Positions 21,693 to 30,574 are shown, numbered from the stretch's first letter. The stretch: 37,851 bases of DNA from an uncultured Subdoligranulum sp. (GCF_937890665.1 NZ_CALADU010000295.1:1-37851); one strand, 5' to 3'. A program made the numbers and translations. The notes: generated from the sequence alone by a model not told the origin.

Positions 21693-22469
21693 TTACAATT
21701 TCAGTCCGTTGTCGTTTGGCGAAATGCACAAACGGTGATACTCATAGGCAATCAGCTCGGCCAACATCAATGCCTGTGGGAAGAAGGTGTTGGGGCGCAC
21801 GTTCTGGTCGTCCAACTGGCAGGAATCCTCTACCCGAAACCAAAGATCGGCGTACCGGCTGACGCTGTTGGGCCGCTCGCCGGTGATGGCCACTGTGGGC
21901 ACGCTGTTTTCTTGGGCGGTTTTGATCTTGTCCCGCACCAAGGCGGTCTCACCGGACTTAGACACACAAATAAACAGGCCCATGCTATTCAGGCTGTTTT
22001 CAAACATTCCAACCGAATCTCCACCGGTGGCAAACAGGCAAAGCCGCCCCATATTCGTCAATTTACTGGCCAAATAGTTGCCAACCAACCCAGAAAAACC
22101 AGTGGCATACACAAAGATGAGTTTGCCGTTGAGTTCTGCAATATGGCGGGCACATTCTTTAAGCTGGTCGTAGGTGTTGTAAGCTAATAGGGAATCCAGA
22201 TTAAATCCATCCAAAAAAATCTGGGACTCGCTGATCTGTTCGGTGTGCTTTTGTGTCAAGGTGCGCAGCTTGTAGCACATATCCACAAAGCCGTCATAGC
22301 CCATCTTGTGGGCCAGCCGCATGATGGTGGAGGTGGAGGTGTAGTTGCGCCGGGCAATGTCCCGCACGCCCTGCGCCAGCGCCCCATCCAGATGCGCAAG
22401 AATATATTCCAGCACCTGCCGTTCGGTGTCGGTAAGTTTTTTGTCTTGAATCAATTTTTCAATGTCCAC
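21693..22469 (-). CDS. MurR/RpiR-family regulator of the alpha-glucoside operon
   Basis: A 258-residue regulator with an N-terminal RpiR helix-turn-helix (GVRDIARRNYTSTSTIMRLAHKMGYDGF in its first 65 residues) and a C-terminal SIS domain with the intact S-x-S-G-E motif ICVSKSGETA. It has the same role and position type as B. subtilis GlvR/MalR beside glvA and glvC, though sequence similarity is not close. I place the start at GTG 22469, with GGGAGGG seven to eight bases upstream. An ATG at 22517 is in frame but has no ribosome binding site and sits at the predicted transcription start. It likely senses a phosphorylated alpha-glucoside. Confidence 0.87.
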   Translation of the reverse strand: MDIEKLIQDKKLTDTERQVLEYILAHLDGALAQGVRDIARRNYTSTSTIMRLAHKMGYDGFVDMCYKLRTLTQKHTEQISESQIFLDGFNLDSLLAYNTYDQLKECARHIAELNGKLIFVYATGFSGLVGNYLASKLTNMGRLCLFATGGDSVGMFENSLNSMGLFICVSKSGETALVRDKIKTAQENSVPTVAITGERPNSVSRYADLWFRVEDSCQLDDQNVRPNTFFPQALMLAELIAYEYHRLCISPNDNGLKL

Positions 22470-22524
22470 AGGCAACCCTCCCATGCCGGGGTGGCAAGGC
22501 CCCGCGCTGTCGCTCATGAAAAAT

Positions 22525-22553
22525 AGTATATCGCTTTTTTACAATGGGGGCAA
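22525..22553 (-). promoter_or_regulatory. Promoter of the RpiR-family gene
   Basis: On the minus strand TTGCCC (22548-22553), a 17-bp spacer and TATACT (22525-22530). The -35 starts eight bases after the response-regulator stop codon, and no terminator separates them, so read-through from the two-component operon is possible. Confidence 0.72.
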
Positions 22554-22561
22554 GGGGGGCC

Positions 22562-23665
22562 TTATACCGGCGAAGTGTGTTCGTTGCGGTACTCTTTGGG
22601 GGTGACGCCCACCAGCTTTTTGAACTGACGGGAGAAATATTTCTCGTCCTGAAAACCCACCATCTCGGAAATTTGATAGACCTTGTACTGGGGATCGGCC
22701 AGCAAGCGCTTGGCGTTCTCGATCTGTTTGTCCAGCAGGTATTTCATAAAGCCTACGCCCAGCTCTTCTTTAAAGCGGATGGAAAGATAGTTGGGGGTCA
22801 CGCTGAGTTCGGCGGCCAGTGCTGTTAGGTTGAAATGGGGGTCCCGATAGCGCCGGTCGATGATCTCCAAACTGGCGGCGATGAGCTTGGTCTGGGCAAT
22901 GGTAGCGGCTTTTTCCGCCTTTTGACGGCATTCTTCAGACAGGATGTCCTGCATGCAGCGGCACATAGACTCGTTGTCGGTGCACTGGCGCAGGGTGTGG
23001 ACCGGGTCCTCCCCTTGGTCGGAAAGCACCCCCTCCGAGATGAGCAGCATCAGCAAATTGGAACAAAACCGTTGGGCACAATCCCGCCGTTCCGGGTCTG
23101 CCAGAATGACCCGTTGGGCACAGTCCCACTGCGCCATGGCGTTTTCCGTTTCCCCGTTTTTGGCACAGTGGACAAAGCGGTGCCGGTCATAGCCGCCGTT
23201 GCGCAGGTCCTGCAAAAAGCGGCGGTAGGTGTTTACCGGAATGTCGGAGGACAACGGCGTGCCCGGCGGTACCGCGGCAGGGCGCAGGTCCAGTTCATCC
23301 CGCAGCTTGTGCAGCAGGGCGGTCAAGGCATCGGTGTCCACCGGCTTTAGGATGTATTCCCGCACCACGTTGAGCCGCACGGCCCGCTGTGCGTAGGAAA
23401 AATCGTTGTAGCTGGAGATCAGGATCACCTGCGGCGACAAGCCCAGTTCCAGCAGATCCTCGATCAGATCCAGCCCGTTTTTGCCCCGCATGCAGATATC
23501 GGTGATCAGGATGTCCGGTGCCTTTTTACGGGCCAGTTCCAGCGCACTTTCGGCGCCGTCCGCCACCCCCATGACCTCCATGTTCAGCGTGGTCCAATCG
23601 ATATGGCGGCGCAGTCCCTCCCGGATCAGCAGCTCGTCGTCCACAATCAAAACGGAATACGGCAT
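22562..23665 (-). CDS. YesN-type response regulator with AraC DNA-binding domain
   Basis: A 367-residue protein. The receiver domain (1-125) has acidic pocket Asp9 and Asp10, phospho-acceptor Asp56 in ILITDICMRGKNG, and the conserved Lys in EYILKPVD. A linker of about 130 residues leads to two AraC-type helix-turn-helices at the C-terminus (about 265-365; YLSIRFKEELGVGFMKYLLDKQIENAKRLL). It starts seven bases after the kinase gene, whose end contains its ribosome binding site GAAGGAG. It would be phosphorylated by the next-door YesM-like kinase and act as an activator. Targets could be the divergent Liv-type transporter cluster or the downstream glv genes. Confidence 0.93.
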   Translation of the reverse strand: MPYSVLIVDDELLIREGLRRHIDWTTLNMEVMGVADGAESALELARKKAPDILITDICMRGKNGLDLIEDLLELGLSPQVILISSYNDFSYAQRAVRLNVVREYILKPVDTDALTALLHKLRDELDLRPAAVPPGTPLSSDIPVNTYRRFLQDLRNGGYDRHRFVHCAKNGETENAMAQWDCAQRVILADPERRDCAQRFCSNLLMLLISEGVLSDQGEDPVHTLRQCTDNESMCRCMQDILSEECRQKAEKAATIAQTKLIAASLEIIDRRYRDPHFNLTALAAELSVTPNYLSIRFKEELGVGFMKYLLDKQIENAKRLLADPQYKVYQISEMVGFQDEKYFSRQFKKLVGVTPKEYRNEHTSPV

Positions 23666-23672
23666 CCTACAT

Positions 23673-25466
23673 TCACTCCTTCAACTGTGGTAATTCTATA
23701 CGGTCCGGCGCGGTGTACCGCCGCGGGATCCGGATGCGTGCTACCAAAAATCCGCCGTCCATGGCGTACTCCAAAGCCGCCTCGTGGGCGTAGGCGATGT
23801 CCAGCCGGGTGCGGATGCTCTGGATGCCGTAGCTCTTGGGGGGCACACCGGTCTCTTGGTGCAGGCGCTCCTGCACCCGGGCCAGAGCATCTTTGGGGGC
23901 GTTGTTGGCCACCTCCATCACCAGATCCTGCTGCTGCAGATAGACCCGCACCAACAGCAGATTGCCTTCAGCCGGGGCGCCCGATATATTGAAGGCGTGA
24001 AGGATGGCATTTTCCACCAAAGGCTGGAGCAGCATTTTGATGACGGTATCTTGCAAAAGGCGTTCGTCCACTTCTTCGTGGACTTGGAACAACCCGCCGA
24101 ACCGGACTTTTTGGATGTTCAGGTAGCTGCGCATATGGGTCAGTTCCTGTTCCACCGTCAGTTCGGGCTGGCCATTGTTCAGCGAGGTGCGCAGCAGGGT
24201 GGACAGGCTGGTGACCAGTTTGGAGATCTGCTCCACATGGTAGTCCTTGGCCAACCAGTTGATGGAATCCAACGTGTTGTACAAAAAGTGGGTGTTGATC
24301 TGGCTTTGCAGGGCGTTGAGCTCGCTCTGCTTTTGGTTTAGCCGGGTAACATAGTTTTCCTCGATGAGCTGGTTGATCATCTGGATCATATAGTTAAAGC
24401 TGTCGTACAGCTCGCCGACCTCGCCTTTTTCCCGGGTATGGACGGTGATGTCCAAATCGCCGTTTTTTACATTTTTCATCGTGTCGGACAACTGCACCAC
24501 CGGACGCATGACCGAGCCGGTGACCAAGAATGTCAGCAGCATACCCACCACCAGCGCTACCCCGGCGGATAGGAACAAAATGCGGGAAGATTTTAGGTAG
24601 ATGTCGTGGACTTCTTCCAAGGACTTGCTTCCCACCAGATAGTAGTTGGTGGTGGAAAGCCGTCGGGCAAAAAGGCAAACGCTGCCGTCGGGCAGCAGGG
24701 TATAGGAGCCGGTCAAGCCCATCTGGCGGATGGTTTCCGCGTCCGGCAGGTCGCGCACCGAATAGTACCCCACAAATTCACCGTTTTCTCCGTCATAGAG
24801 GGCGGCCTGCATACCGGATTCATTGCGCAGGTTGTTGAGGATGCTTTGGGTCAGGTGCTCGTAGTTGAATTCTACCGAGATGGTGCCCAGAATGGTGGAA
24901 AAATCCCGGTTGTCATAGATGACCTTGGATACCCGGATATACTCGTAATTGCCGTCGTAGTAGGTGTCCCACAGGATGCGCCCCTGCAGCGATTCCAAGG
25001 TTTGCACCCACTCCGAGCGAGGGTCGTAGGGGGCGGGGGACTCCTCCCCAAAGCCGAGGGTGTCGTAGACCGGCAGATAGCTGCCGTCGGGGGTGCGCAC
25101 CGTAATTTCCATCAAAAAAGGCAGGGTGCCCAGCGTCACGCTGTTGGCCCCCAATAGCGAGGTCAGCGCCTCGTCCCCCAGCAGGGCTTCCCCCGCTTGT
25201 TCGGCGCCTTCCGGCGAATCGGCATCCACGCCGTAGGTGATGAGCAGCTCCTGCAAGTGCTGGTTGGACGCCAGATTCAGCATGTGGCTGCGGGCAAAGG
25301 CCATCGCGTTGGAAAGCTCGGTGGACCAGCGCTGCATCGTTTGGGAGGAAGTTTCGATGAGGTTGGTCTGCACCATGCTGTACACCGTGCGCAGCACGAA
25401 CACAAAGGTCACCGCACAGAAGGCCAACAAGATGGTAATGTAGGAAAGCAGCATCTTGCGCCGCAT
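23673..25466 (-). CDS. YesM-type membrane sensor histidine kinase
   Basis: A 597-residue kinase. Transmembrane segment 1 is about 8-28, an extracellular Cache-like sensor spans 30-293, transmembrane segment 2 is about 295-318, HAMP is 318-370, and a His-kinase (PF06580) dimerisation region follows with the phospho-acceptor His393 in SQINTHFLYNTLD. The C-terminal ATPase domain (about 490-590) has VENAILHAF. ATG 25466 has GGGAGGGG five bases upstream; an upstream extension of the frame to 25670 contains the promoter and is rejected. The large outside domain points to sensing of an extracellular small molecule. It forms one operon with the response regulator. Confidence 0.93.
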   Translation of the reverse strand: MRRKMLLSYITILLAFCAVTFVFVLRTVYSMVQTNLIETSSQTMQRWSTELSNAMAFARSHMLNLASNQHLQELLITYGVDADSPEGAEQAGEALLGDEALTSLLGANSVTLGTLPFLMEITVRTPDGSYLPVYDTLGFGEESPAPYDPRSEWVQTLESLQGRILWDTYYDGNYEYIRVSKVIYDNRDFSTILGTISVEFNYEHLTQSILNNLRNESGMQAALYDGENGEFVGYYSVRDLPDAETIRQMGLTGSYTLLPDGSVCLFARRLSTTNYYLVGSKSLEEVHDIYLKSSRILFLSAGVALVVGMLLTFLVTGSVMRPVVQLSDTMKNVKNGDLDITVHTREKGEVGELYDSFNYMIQMINQLIEENYVTRLNQKQSELNALQSQINTHFLYNTLDSINWLAKDYHVEQISKLVTSLSTLLRTSLNNGQPELTVEQELTHMRSYLNIQKVRFGGLFQVHEEVDERLLQDTVIKMLLQPLVENAILHAFNISGAPAEGNLLLVRVYLQQQDLVMEVANNAPKDALARVQERLHQETGVPPKSYGIQSIRTRLDIAYAHEAALEYAMDGGFLVARIRIPRRYTAPDRIELPQLKE

Positions 25467-25493
25467 ACGGACCCCTCCCTGCGAAAAATTTTT

Positions 25494-25507
25494 TGACAAA
25501 TATGTCA
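25494..25507. promoter_or_regulatory. Inverted repeat TGACA-N4-TGTCA at the kinase promoter
   Basis: TGACA-AATA-TGTCA lies within a few bases downstream of the kinase -10 box, around the transcription start. It is a candidate operator for autoregulation or for a third regulator. A TTGACA can also be read here on the plus strand, but no fitting -10 follows. Confidence 0.5.
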
Positions 25508-25508
25508 T

Positions 25509-25537
25509 ATTGTAACATAGATGGTGGGGCTTGGCAA
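25509..25537 (-). promoter_or_regulatory. Promoter of the two-component operon
   Basis: On the minus strand TTGCCA (25532-25537), a 17-bp spacer and TACAAT (25509-25514). Confidence 0.8.
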
Positions 25538-25651
25538 TCTGAAAACGGCATGAAATTGTGCAAAACGTAAAAATACGGCGGAAAAGGTGAAAATAAACGT
25601 GAAAAACGTCAAACAAAGAGGAAAAGTCCACCATATCGTATTTTTGTCGCC

Positions 25652-25680
25652 TTGTAAAAAAATGGGGCAAACGGTAGACT
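25652..25680 (+). promoter_or_regulatory. Promoter of the Liv-type transporter cluster
   Basis: TTGTAA (25652-25657), a 17-bp spacer and TAGACT (25675-25680), with a leader of about 70 bases. Both boxes depart from consensus, leaving room for an activator such as the divergent YesN-like regulator. Confidence 0.65.
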
Positions 25681-25754
25681 AAAACTATCGAAAGTGCTCA
25701 GCCCACGACGGGCAGCACGAGAAGAAGAAAACACAAGAAAAAGGAGAAAGCAGT

Positions 25755-26993
25755 ATGAAAAAGGCAATCGCATTGGGCCTGGCTCTGGCCATGGGCACCT
25801 CCCTGCTCGCCGCATGCGGGAGCACGGCATCTAGCACCGCCGATGCCGAAACCTCCACCAACGCCAGCTCCGAAACCGCAACCACCGAGACCACCGGCGA
25901 CACGATCCGCATCGGCGGCATCACGGCGGTCACCGGCGACAAGGCCGAGATGGGTGAGAGCTTCTGGCGCTCCTGGCAGCTCGCCATCGAGAAGGTCAAC
26001 GAGAACGGCGGCGTCCTGGGCAAGCAGGTCGAGCTGGTTCTGGAAGACTCCAAAGGCGACTCCAAGGAAGCGGTGGAGCTGACCAAGAAGATGGGCGATG
26101 ATGAGAGTATCGTTGGTGTGCTTGGCCCCATGACCAGTTCCGAAGCCATCGCCTGTGCGCCTATTTTTGAGGAGTACACCATGGTGGAGCTTTCCCCCTG
26201 CGCTTCCAACAACCAGTACGCCCCCATGAGCGACTACGCTTTCACGGTGGCCGGCAAGATGGAAGCCGAGCAGCCCTACCTGGTGGAGCGCGGCGCCTAT
26301 GAATACCTGAACGCCAAGTCCATCGGCGTCATCTGGTCCAACGATGACTGGGGCGCTTCCGCCTTTGAGTCCACCAAGGAAGGCTGCGAGGAATACGGCA
26401 TCGAGATCACCGATGACGAGAGCTTTGTTTCTGGAGAAAAGGATTTCACCGCCATCCTGACCAAAATCCGCCAGACCAACCCCGAGTATCTGATGTTGGT
26501 AACGCAGGCCGCCGACGGTGCCCTGATCCTGAAACAGCTGGAGGCCATGGGCTGGGATATCCCGGTCATCGGCGCCGGCGCCATGTACTCCGATCAGGTG
26601 ATCCTCCTTGCAGGTGAAGCAGCAGAAGGTTTAGTGATTTCGGCTGGATTTTTCCTCAGCGAAGAAGATGAAATCGCGTGGGACTACGCAACTAAATTCT
26701 ACGAAGGCGCCGGGTTCTATCCTACCACTCATGGCCCTCTGTCCTATGACGCCGCGCTGCTGCTCTGCGCCGCCATCGAGAAAGCCGGCACCACCGACCG
26801 TCAGGCCGTGCGCGATGCCCTGGCCGGCATCACCGACGCCGACGTGCAGGCTCTGTGGGGCGATGTGCTCCTGGCCGGTCCCTACGAGTTCACCGAGGAT
26901 GAGGACATCATCCGCGCCTACTGCCTGCTGAAAATTGTCGACGGCAAGTGGACCAAAGTCAGCGACTACTCCAAGTGCAGCAAGTTTGAATGA
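25755..26993 (+). CDS. Liv-type ABC transporter substrate-binding lipoprotein
   Basis: A 412-residue lipoprotein of the leucine/isoleucine/valine-binding (periplasmic-binding-protein type 1) family. The lipobox is LLAAC with Cys21 as the lipidated residue, then a Ser/Thr/Ala/Glu linker to about 48. The mature part starts with TIRIGGITAVTGDKAEMGES, the usual family opening, and GVLGPMTSSEAIACAP near 120-135 contains the typical ligand-contact loop. AAAGGAG lies before the ATG. Family members bind branched-chain amino acids but also amides, urea, peptides and aromatic compounds. The downstream hydrolases suggest a conjugated amino acid rather than leucine; that is inference. Confidence 0.92.
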   Translation: MKKAIALGLALAMGTSLLAACGSTASSTADAETSTNASSETATTETTGDTIRIGGITAVTGDKAEMGESFWRSWQLAIEKVNENGGVLGKQVELVLEDSKGDSKEAVELTKKMGDDESIVGVLGPMTSSEAIACAPIFEEYTMVELSPCASNNQYAPMSDYAFTVAGKMEAEQPYLVERGAYEYLNAKSIGVIWSNDDWGASAFESTKEGCEEYGIEITDDESFVSGEKDFTAILTKIRQTNPEYLMLVTQAADGALILKQLEAMGWDIPVIGAGAMYSDQVILLAGEAAEGLVISAGFFLSEEDEIAWDYATKFYEGAGFYPTTHGPLSYDAALLLCAAIEKAGTTDRQAVRDALAGITDADVQALWGDVLLAGPYEFTEDEDIIRAYCLLKIVDGKWTKVSDYSKCSKFE

Positions 26994-27021
26994 TCGCTGT
27001 GTGCTGACACGGTAAAACGGC

Positions 27022-27064
27022 GGCCCCGTTTTCCCTCTCTCGGGGTGAACGGGGCCCCTTTTTT
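27022..27064 (+). terminator. Hairpin with T-run between the binding-protein and permease genes
   Basis: GGCCCCGTT (27022-27030) pairs with AACGGGGCC (27048-27056), followed by CCTTTTTT. Its place inside the operon suggests partial termination, giving more binding protein than membrane components. Confidence 0.85.
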
Positions 27065-27100
27065 GCCCCGCATCGCAGCCTACCCAAAGGAGGTATTCCC

Positions 27101-28000
27101 ATGTATGTGCTCCAGCAGCTCATCAACGGCCTGTCTCAGGGCAGCATCTATGCTCTGATGGCCATTGGCTACACGCTGATCGTCGGCGTCGTCGGTCTGA
27201 TCACCTTCGCCTACGGCGAAATGGTCATGATCGGCGCCATGAGCGCCTACCTGTTCTACACCTATGTTACGCCTAACTTCTTCTTGGGCCTGTTGGTGGC
27301 CTTTATCTCTTCCGGCATTGCCGGCATCTTTATCCATAAGGTTGCCTATGAGCGCTTCCTCGACGCGCCGAAAAACATCGCCCTGCTCTGCACGGTAGGC
27401 TGCTCGCTGCTCATCAAGAACTTGGCACAGATCGCCTTTGGTTCGCAGGGCAACGCCATGCCCCCGGCTTTCGAGACCAAACCCTTCTACCTCTTCGGCA
27501 CCGATTTGTACATCACCACCATCCATATGGTGGTTATCGCCATCGTGGTGGTGCTGGCCATCGGCCTGAGCATCTTCCTGTATAAGACCCGCGTGGGCCT
27601 GATGCTCCGCGCCGTCAGTCAGGACAAGATGGCAGCCAGTCTTGTGGCCATCAACGTCAAAAAGGTCACCCTCATCGGCAACATCGTAGGTACCGGTCTG
27701 GGCGGCATCGCCGGTCTGCTGTACGGCACCTACCTGACCAACGTTTCCACCGTGTTCGGCACCGTTGTCGGTCTGAAAGCCATCTCGGCCTGCGTGTTGG
27801 GCGGCATGACCAACATCCCCGGTGCCGCGCTGGGCGCCATGCTCATCGGCATTCTGGAAAACTTCGGTATTTCGCTGTTCACCTCCAGCTACCGCGATAT
27901 CATCGGCTTCTTGGTCGTCTTTATCGCACTGTCGTTCCGCCCCGAGGGTCTGTTCGTCTTTGACTTCAGCAAGGGCATCAAACGGAAGGGAGGCAAATAA
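27101..28000 (+). CDS. livH: Liv-type ABC transporter permease, LivH family
   Basis: A 299-residue polytopic membrane protein. It has the LivH opening LINGLSQGSIYALMAIGYTLIVGVVGLI and the cytoplasmic R-A-V-S-Q-D-K-M-A-A-S-L motif (about 169-180) that docks to the ATPases. GGAGG precedes the ATG. It pairs with the LivM-like protein, whose gene starts four bases after this stop codon. The symbol gives the family; the transported compound is not established. Confidence 0.92.
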   Translation: MYVLQQLINGLSQGSIYALMAIGYTLIVGVVGLITFAYGEMVMIGAMSAYLFYTYVTPNFFLGLLVAFISSGIAGIFIHKVAYERFLDAPKNIALLCTVGCSLLIKNLAQIAFGSQGNAMPPAFETKPFYLFGTDLYITTIHMVVIAIVVVLAIGLSIFLYKTRVGLMLRAVSQDKMAASLVAINVKKVTLIGNIVGTGLGGIAGLLYGTYLTNVSTVFGTVVGLKAISACVLGGMTNIPGAALGAMLIGILENFGISLFTSSYRDIIGFLVVFIALSFRPEGLFVFDFSKGIKRKGGK

Positions 28001-28003
28001 TCT

Positions 28004-29032
28004 ATGAGCAACCTCATCACCAAGGCCAAGACGTTTTACGCCGGCCATAAAAAACTGATGGTGGTCATCGGCATTCTGTTCTTGATTCTGCTGCCGCAGC
28101 TTACCACCAGCAACTATATCCGTGGTGTGTTGTCCCGCATCATCGTTTACGCCACCATCGCCAGCGGCCTGAACATCATCAACGGCTACTCCGGCCAAAG
28201 CTGTCTGGGTATCGTGGGCTTCACCTGTATCGGCGCTTACAGCGGCGCGCTGATGAGCACCGAATTGGGCCTGAGCTTTCTGCCCAGCCTGTTCTGCACG
28301 ATGATCCTGTGTGCCATTGCCGGTTTCATCGTCTCCATTCCTACCCTTAAACTCAACGGCATGTTTTTGTCCATCATCACCTTGGGCTTCTCCGAGATGA
28401 TGCGTTTGACCGCCCTCAACTGGCAGGATCTGACCAACGGCCCCTTAGGCATCAAGGGCATCCCCACCGTCACCGTCTTCGGCATGAAGGTGGAAGCCGG
28501 CGCCCCCTTCTACTATCTGGCGCTGGTGGTGCTGCTGCTGGTCATCTTCATCCTCAACCGTCTGCTCAATTCCCGCATCGGCCGTGCCTGGATCTCCATT
28601 CGTGAAGATCAGGACGCCGCCCGTTCCCTGGGCGTCAAGGTGTCCCACTACCGCTGCATCAACTTCATGACCGGCGCTATCATCTGCGGCACCATGGGTG
28701 TCTTCTTGGCTCACTACTACCGCTACGTCAGCCCCGATATGTTCACCTTGGACGAGGGCTTCAGCGTGCTGTCCATGTGTGTTGTCGGCGGTTCCGGCAC
28801 CCTGCTGGGACCCATCGTGGGTGCGTTCGTCATCAACGGCATCACCGAGGGCTTCCGCTTTGCTTCCGAGTGGCGCATGGTCATGTACGCACTGCTCATC
28901 ATCGTCATGATGTGGGTGCGTCCGCAGGGCCTCTTCGGCGCCAAGGACAGCGTCATCGCGGGCGATATCTCGTTGCCGCTGCCGGCATTCTTGCGCAAAA
29001 AAGAAAAGAAAGAGACAAAGGCGGTGCAGTGA
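28004..29032 (+). CDS. livM: Liv-type ABC transporter permease, LivM family
   Basis: A 342-residue polytopic permease. The conserved GLNIINGYSGQSCLGIVGF (about 55-73) and the ATPase-docking S-I-R-E-D-Q-D-A-A-R-S-L-G (about 196-208) are diagnostic of LivM. The tail is Lys/Glu-rich (LRKKEKKETKAVQ). GGAGG within the end of livH serves its ATG 28004. Its stop codon is followed one base later by the ATG of the first ATPase, so translation is coupled. Confidence 0.92.
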   Translation: MSNLITKAKTFYAGHKKLMVVIGILFLILLPQLTTSNYIRGVLSRIIVYATIASGLNIINGYSGQSCLGIVGFTCIGAYSGALMSTELGLSFLPSLFCTMILCAIAGFIVSIPTLKLNGMFLSIITLGFSEMMRLTALNWQDLTNGPLGIKGIPTVTVFGMKVEAGAPFYYLALVVLLLVIFILNRLLNSRIGRAWISIREDQDAARSLGVKVSHYRCINFMTGAIICGTMGVFLAHYYRYVSPDMFTLDEGFSVLSMCVVGGSGTLLGPIVGAFVINGITEGFRFASEWRMVMYALLIIVMMWVRPQGLFGAKDSVIAGDISLPLPAFLRKKEKKETKAVQ

Positions 29033-29033
29033 T

Positions 29034-29819
29034 ATGGGAGTCATTCTGGAAACCAAAGCCGTTTGCAAATACTTCGGCGGCCTGAAAGCCGTCAATAACG
29101 TGGATATGAAGGTGAACGAAGGCCAGATCTTCGGCATCATCGGCCCCAACGGCGCGGGCAAGACCACCTTCTTCAATCTCTGCTCCGGCACCTACAACGT
29201 CACTTCCGGCCAGATCTTCTTTGAGGGCAAGGACATCACCAACCTGCCCCCCGAGGAAGTGGCCAAGAAAGGCATCGTGCGTACCTTCCAGAACATCAAA
29301 CTGTTCAAGTACCTCTCGGTGCTGGAAAACGTCAAGGTAGGCTGCCACATCCACACCAAGACCAACGTGGCGGACGCGCTGCTGCACACCAAACGCTACA
29401 AGGACGACGAAGCCTATGCCACCCAGCAGGCCGCCAAGGTGCTGGAGGAAGTGGGCCTGACCGAGTACAAGGACTGGAAGGCCGGCAACCTGCCTTACGG
29501 CATGCAGCGCAAGGTAGAGATCGCCCGTGCGCTGGCCGCCAACCCCAAGATCCTGCTGTTGGACGAGCCCGCCGCCGGTATGAACCCCGCCGAGACCTGG
29601 AGCTTGTTGGAGTTTATCCAGCGCATCAACAAGAGCGGCCACACCATCGTGGTCATCGAACACGATATGAAGTTCGTCATGAACCTGTGCGACTACATCA
29701 TGGTACTCAGCTTCGGCGAAAAGATCTGCGAAGGCACCCCTGACGTGGTCAAGAACGACAAGAAGGTGCAGGAGGCGTACTTTGGACGGGGTACGATCCA
29801 GAAGTCCAACGAACGCTGA
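29034..29819 (+). CDS. livG: Liv-type ABC transporter ATPase, LivG family
   Basis: A 261-residue ATPase. Walker A GPNGAGKTT (about 36-44), Q-loop near 85 (RTFQNIKLF), signature replaced by the family form LPYGMQRKVEIARAL, Walker B ILLLDEPAAGMNP and the H-loop EHDMKFV. The L-P-Y-G form and the MNPAE segment are normal for LivG. It forms the heterodimeric motor with the LivF protein encoded 17 bases downstream. Confidence 0.93.
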   Translation: MGVILETKAVCKYFGGLKAVNNVDMKVNEGQIFGIIGPNGAGKTTFFNLCSGTYNVTSGQIFFEGKDITNLPPEEVAKKGIVRTFQNIKLFKYLSVLENVKVGCHIHTKTNVADALLHTKRYKDDEAYATQQAAKVLEEVGLTEYKDWKAGNLPYGMQRKVEIARALAANPKILLLDEPAAGMNPAETWSLLEFIQRINKSGHTIVVIEHDMKFVMNLCDYIMVLSFGEKICEGTPDVVKNDKKVQEAYFGRGTIQKSNER

Positions 29820-29836
29820 GAGAGGAGAGAACAACA

Positions 29837-30559
29837 ATGTCCGAAACGATGCTCAAGATCGACAACCTCGTGGTGGATTACGGCCATGTACACGCCCTGC
29901 GTGACATCAGCTTGGAAGTGGACCGCAACGAGATCGTCTGCCTGATCGGCTCTAACGGCGCTGGTAAGACCTCCACCCTGAGCGCGATCAGCAATATCAT
30001 CAAAAAGACTTCCGGCCGCATTACCTTCAAAGGGCAGGACATCACCGATATGCGCGCCGCCGACATCGTGCGGCTGGGCATCAGCCATGTGCCGGAAGGC
30101 CGCCACGTCTTCCCCAAGATGACGGTGGGCGAAAACCTGATCCTCGGCACCATGGCGCTGCGCAAGGTATCCCGCAAGTTCTTGGACGAGCGCCGGGAGC
30201 AGATGTATGACCTGTTCCCCCGTTTGAAGGAACGTGTCAATCAGGCGGCGGGCACCCTGTCGGGCGGCGAACAGCAGATGCTGGCCATCGCCCGGGGCCT
30301 GATGTATGACCCCGACCTGATCATGCTGGACGAGCCTTCCTTGGGCTTGGCGCCCATCGTGGTGGAAGAGATCTTTGAACTGATCTGCACCATCCAGAAG
30401 CAGGGCAAGACCGTGCTGCTCATCGAGCAGAACGCCAACATGGCGCTGCAGATCGCCGACCGTGCCTACCTGCTGGAAAACGGCGTCATCGTCCAAAGCG
30501 GTACCGGTCAGGAACTGCACAACGACGACAGCATCCGCAAGGCTTACTTGGGCGGCTGA
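29837..30559 (+). CDS. livF: Liv-type ABC transporter ATPase, LivF family
   Basis: A 240-residue ATPase. Walker A GSNGAGKTS (about 37-45), HVPEGRHVFPKMTVGENL (typical LivF Q-loop region, about 86-103), signature LSGGEQQMLAIARGL, Walker B LIMLDEPSLGLAP and the H-loop region LLIEQNANMAL. GAGAGGAGAG precedes the ATG. It completes the transporter; the next gene, a hydrolase, begins 15 bases later in the same operon. Confidence 0.93.
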   Translation: MSETMLKIDNLVVDYGHVHALRDISLEVDRNEIVCLIGSNGAGKTSTLSAISNIIKKTSGRITFKGQDITDMRAADIVRLGISHVPEGRHVFPKMTVGENLILGTMALRKVSRKFLDERREQMYDLFPRLKERVNQAAGTLSGGEQQMLAIARGLMYDPDLIMLDEPSLGLAPIVVEEIFELICTIQKQGKTVLLIEQNANMALQIADRAYLLENGVIVQSGTGQELHNDDSIRKAYLGG

Positions 30560-30574
30560 GAAAGGCGGCAGGCA

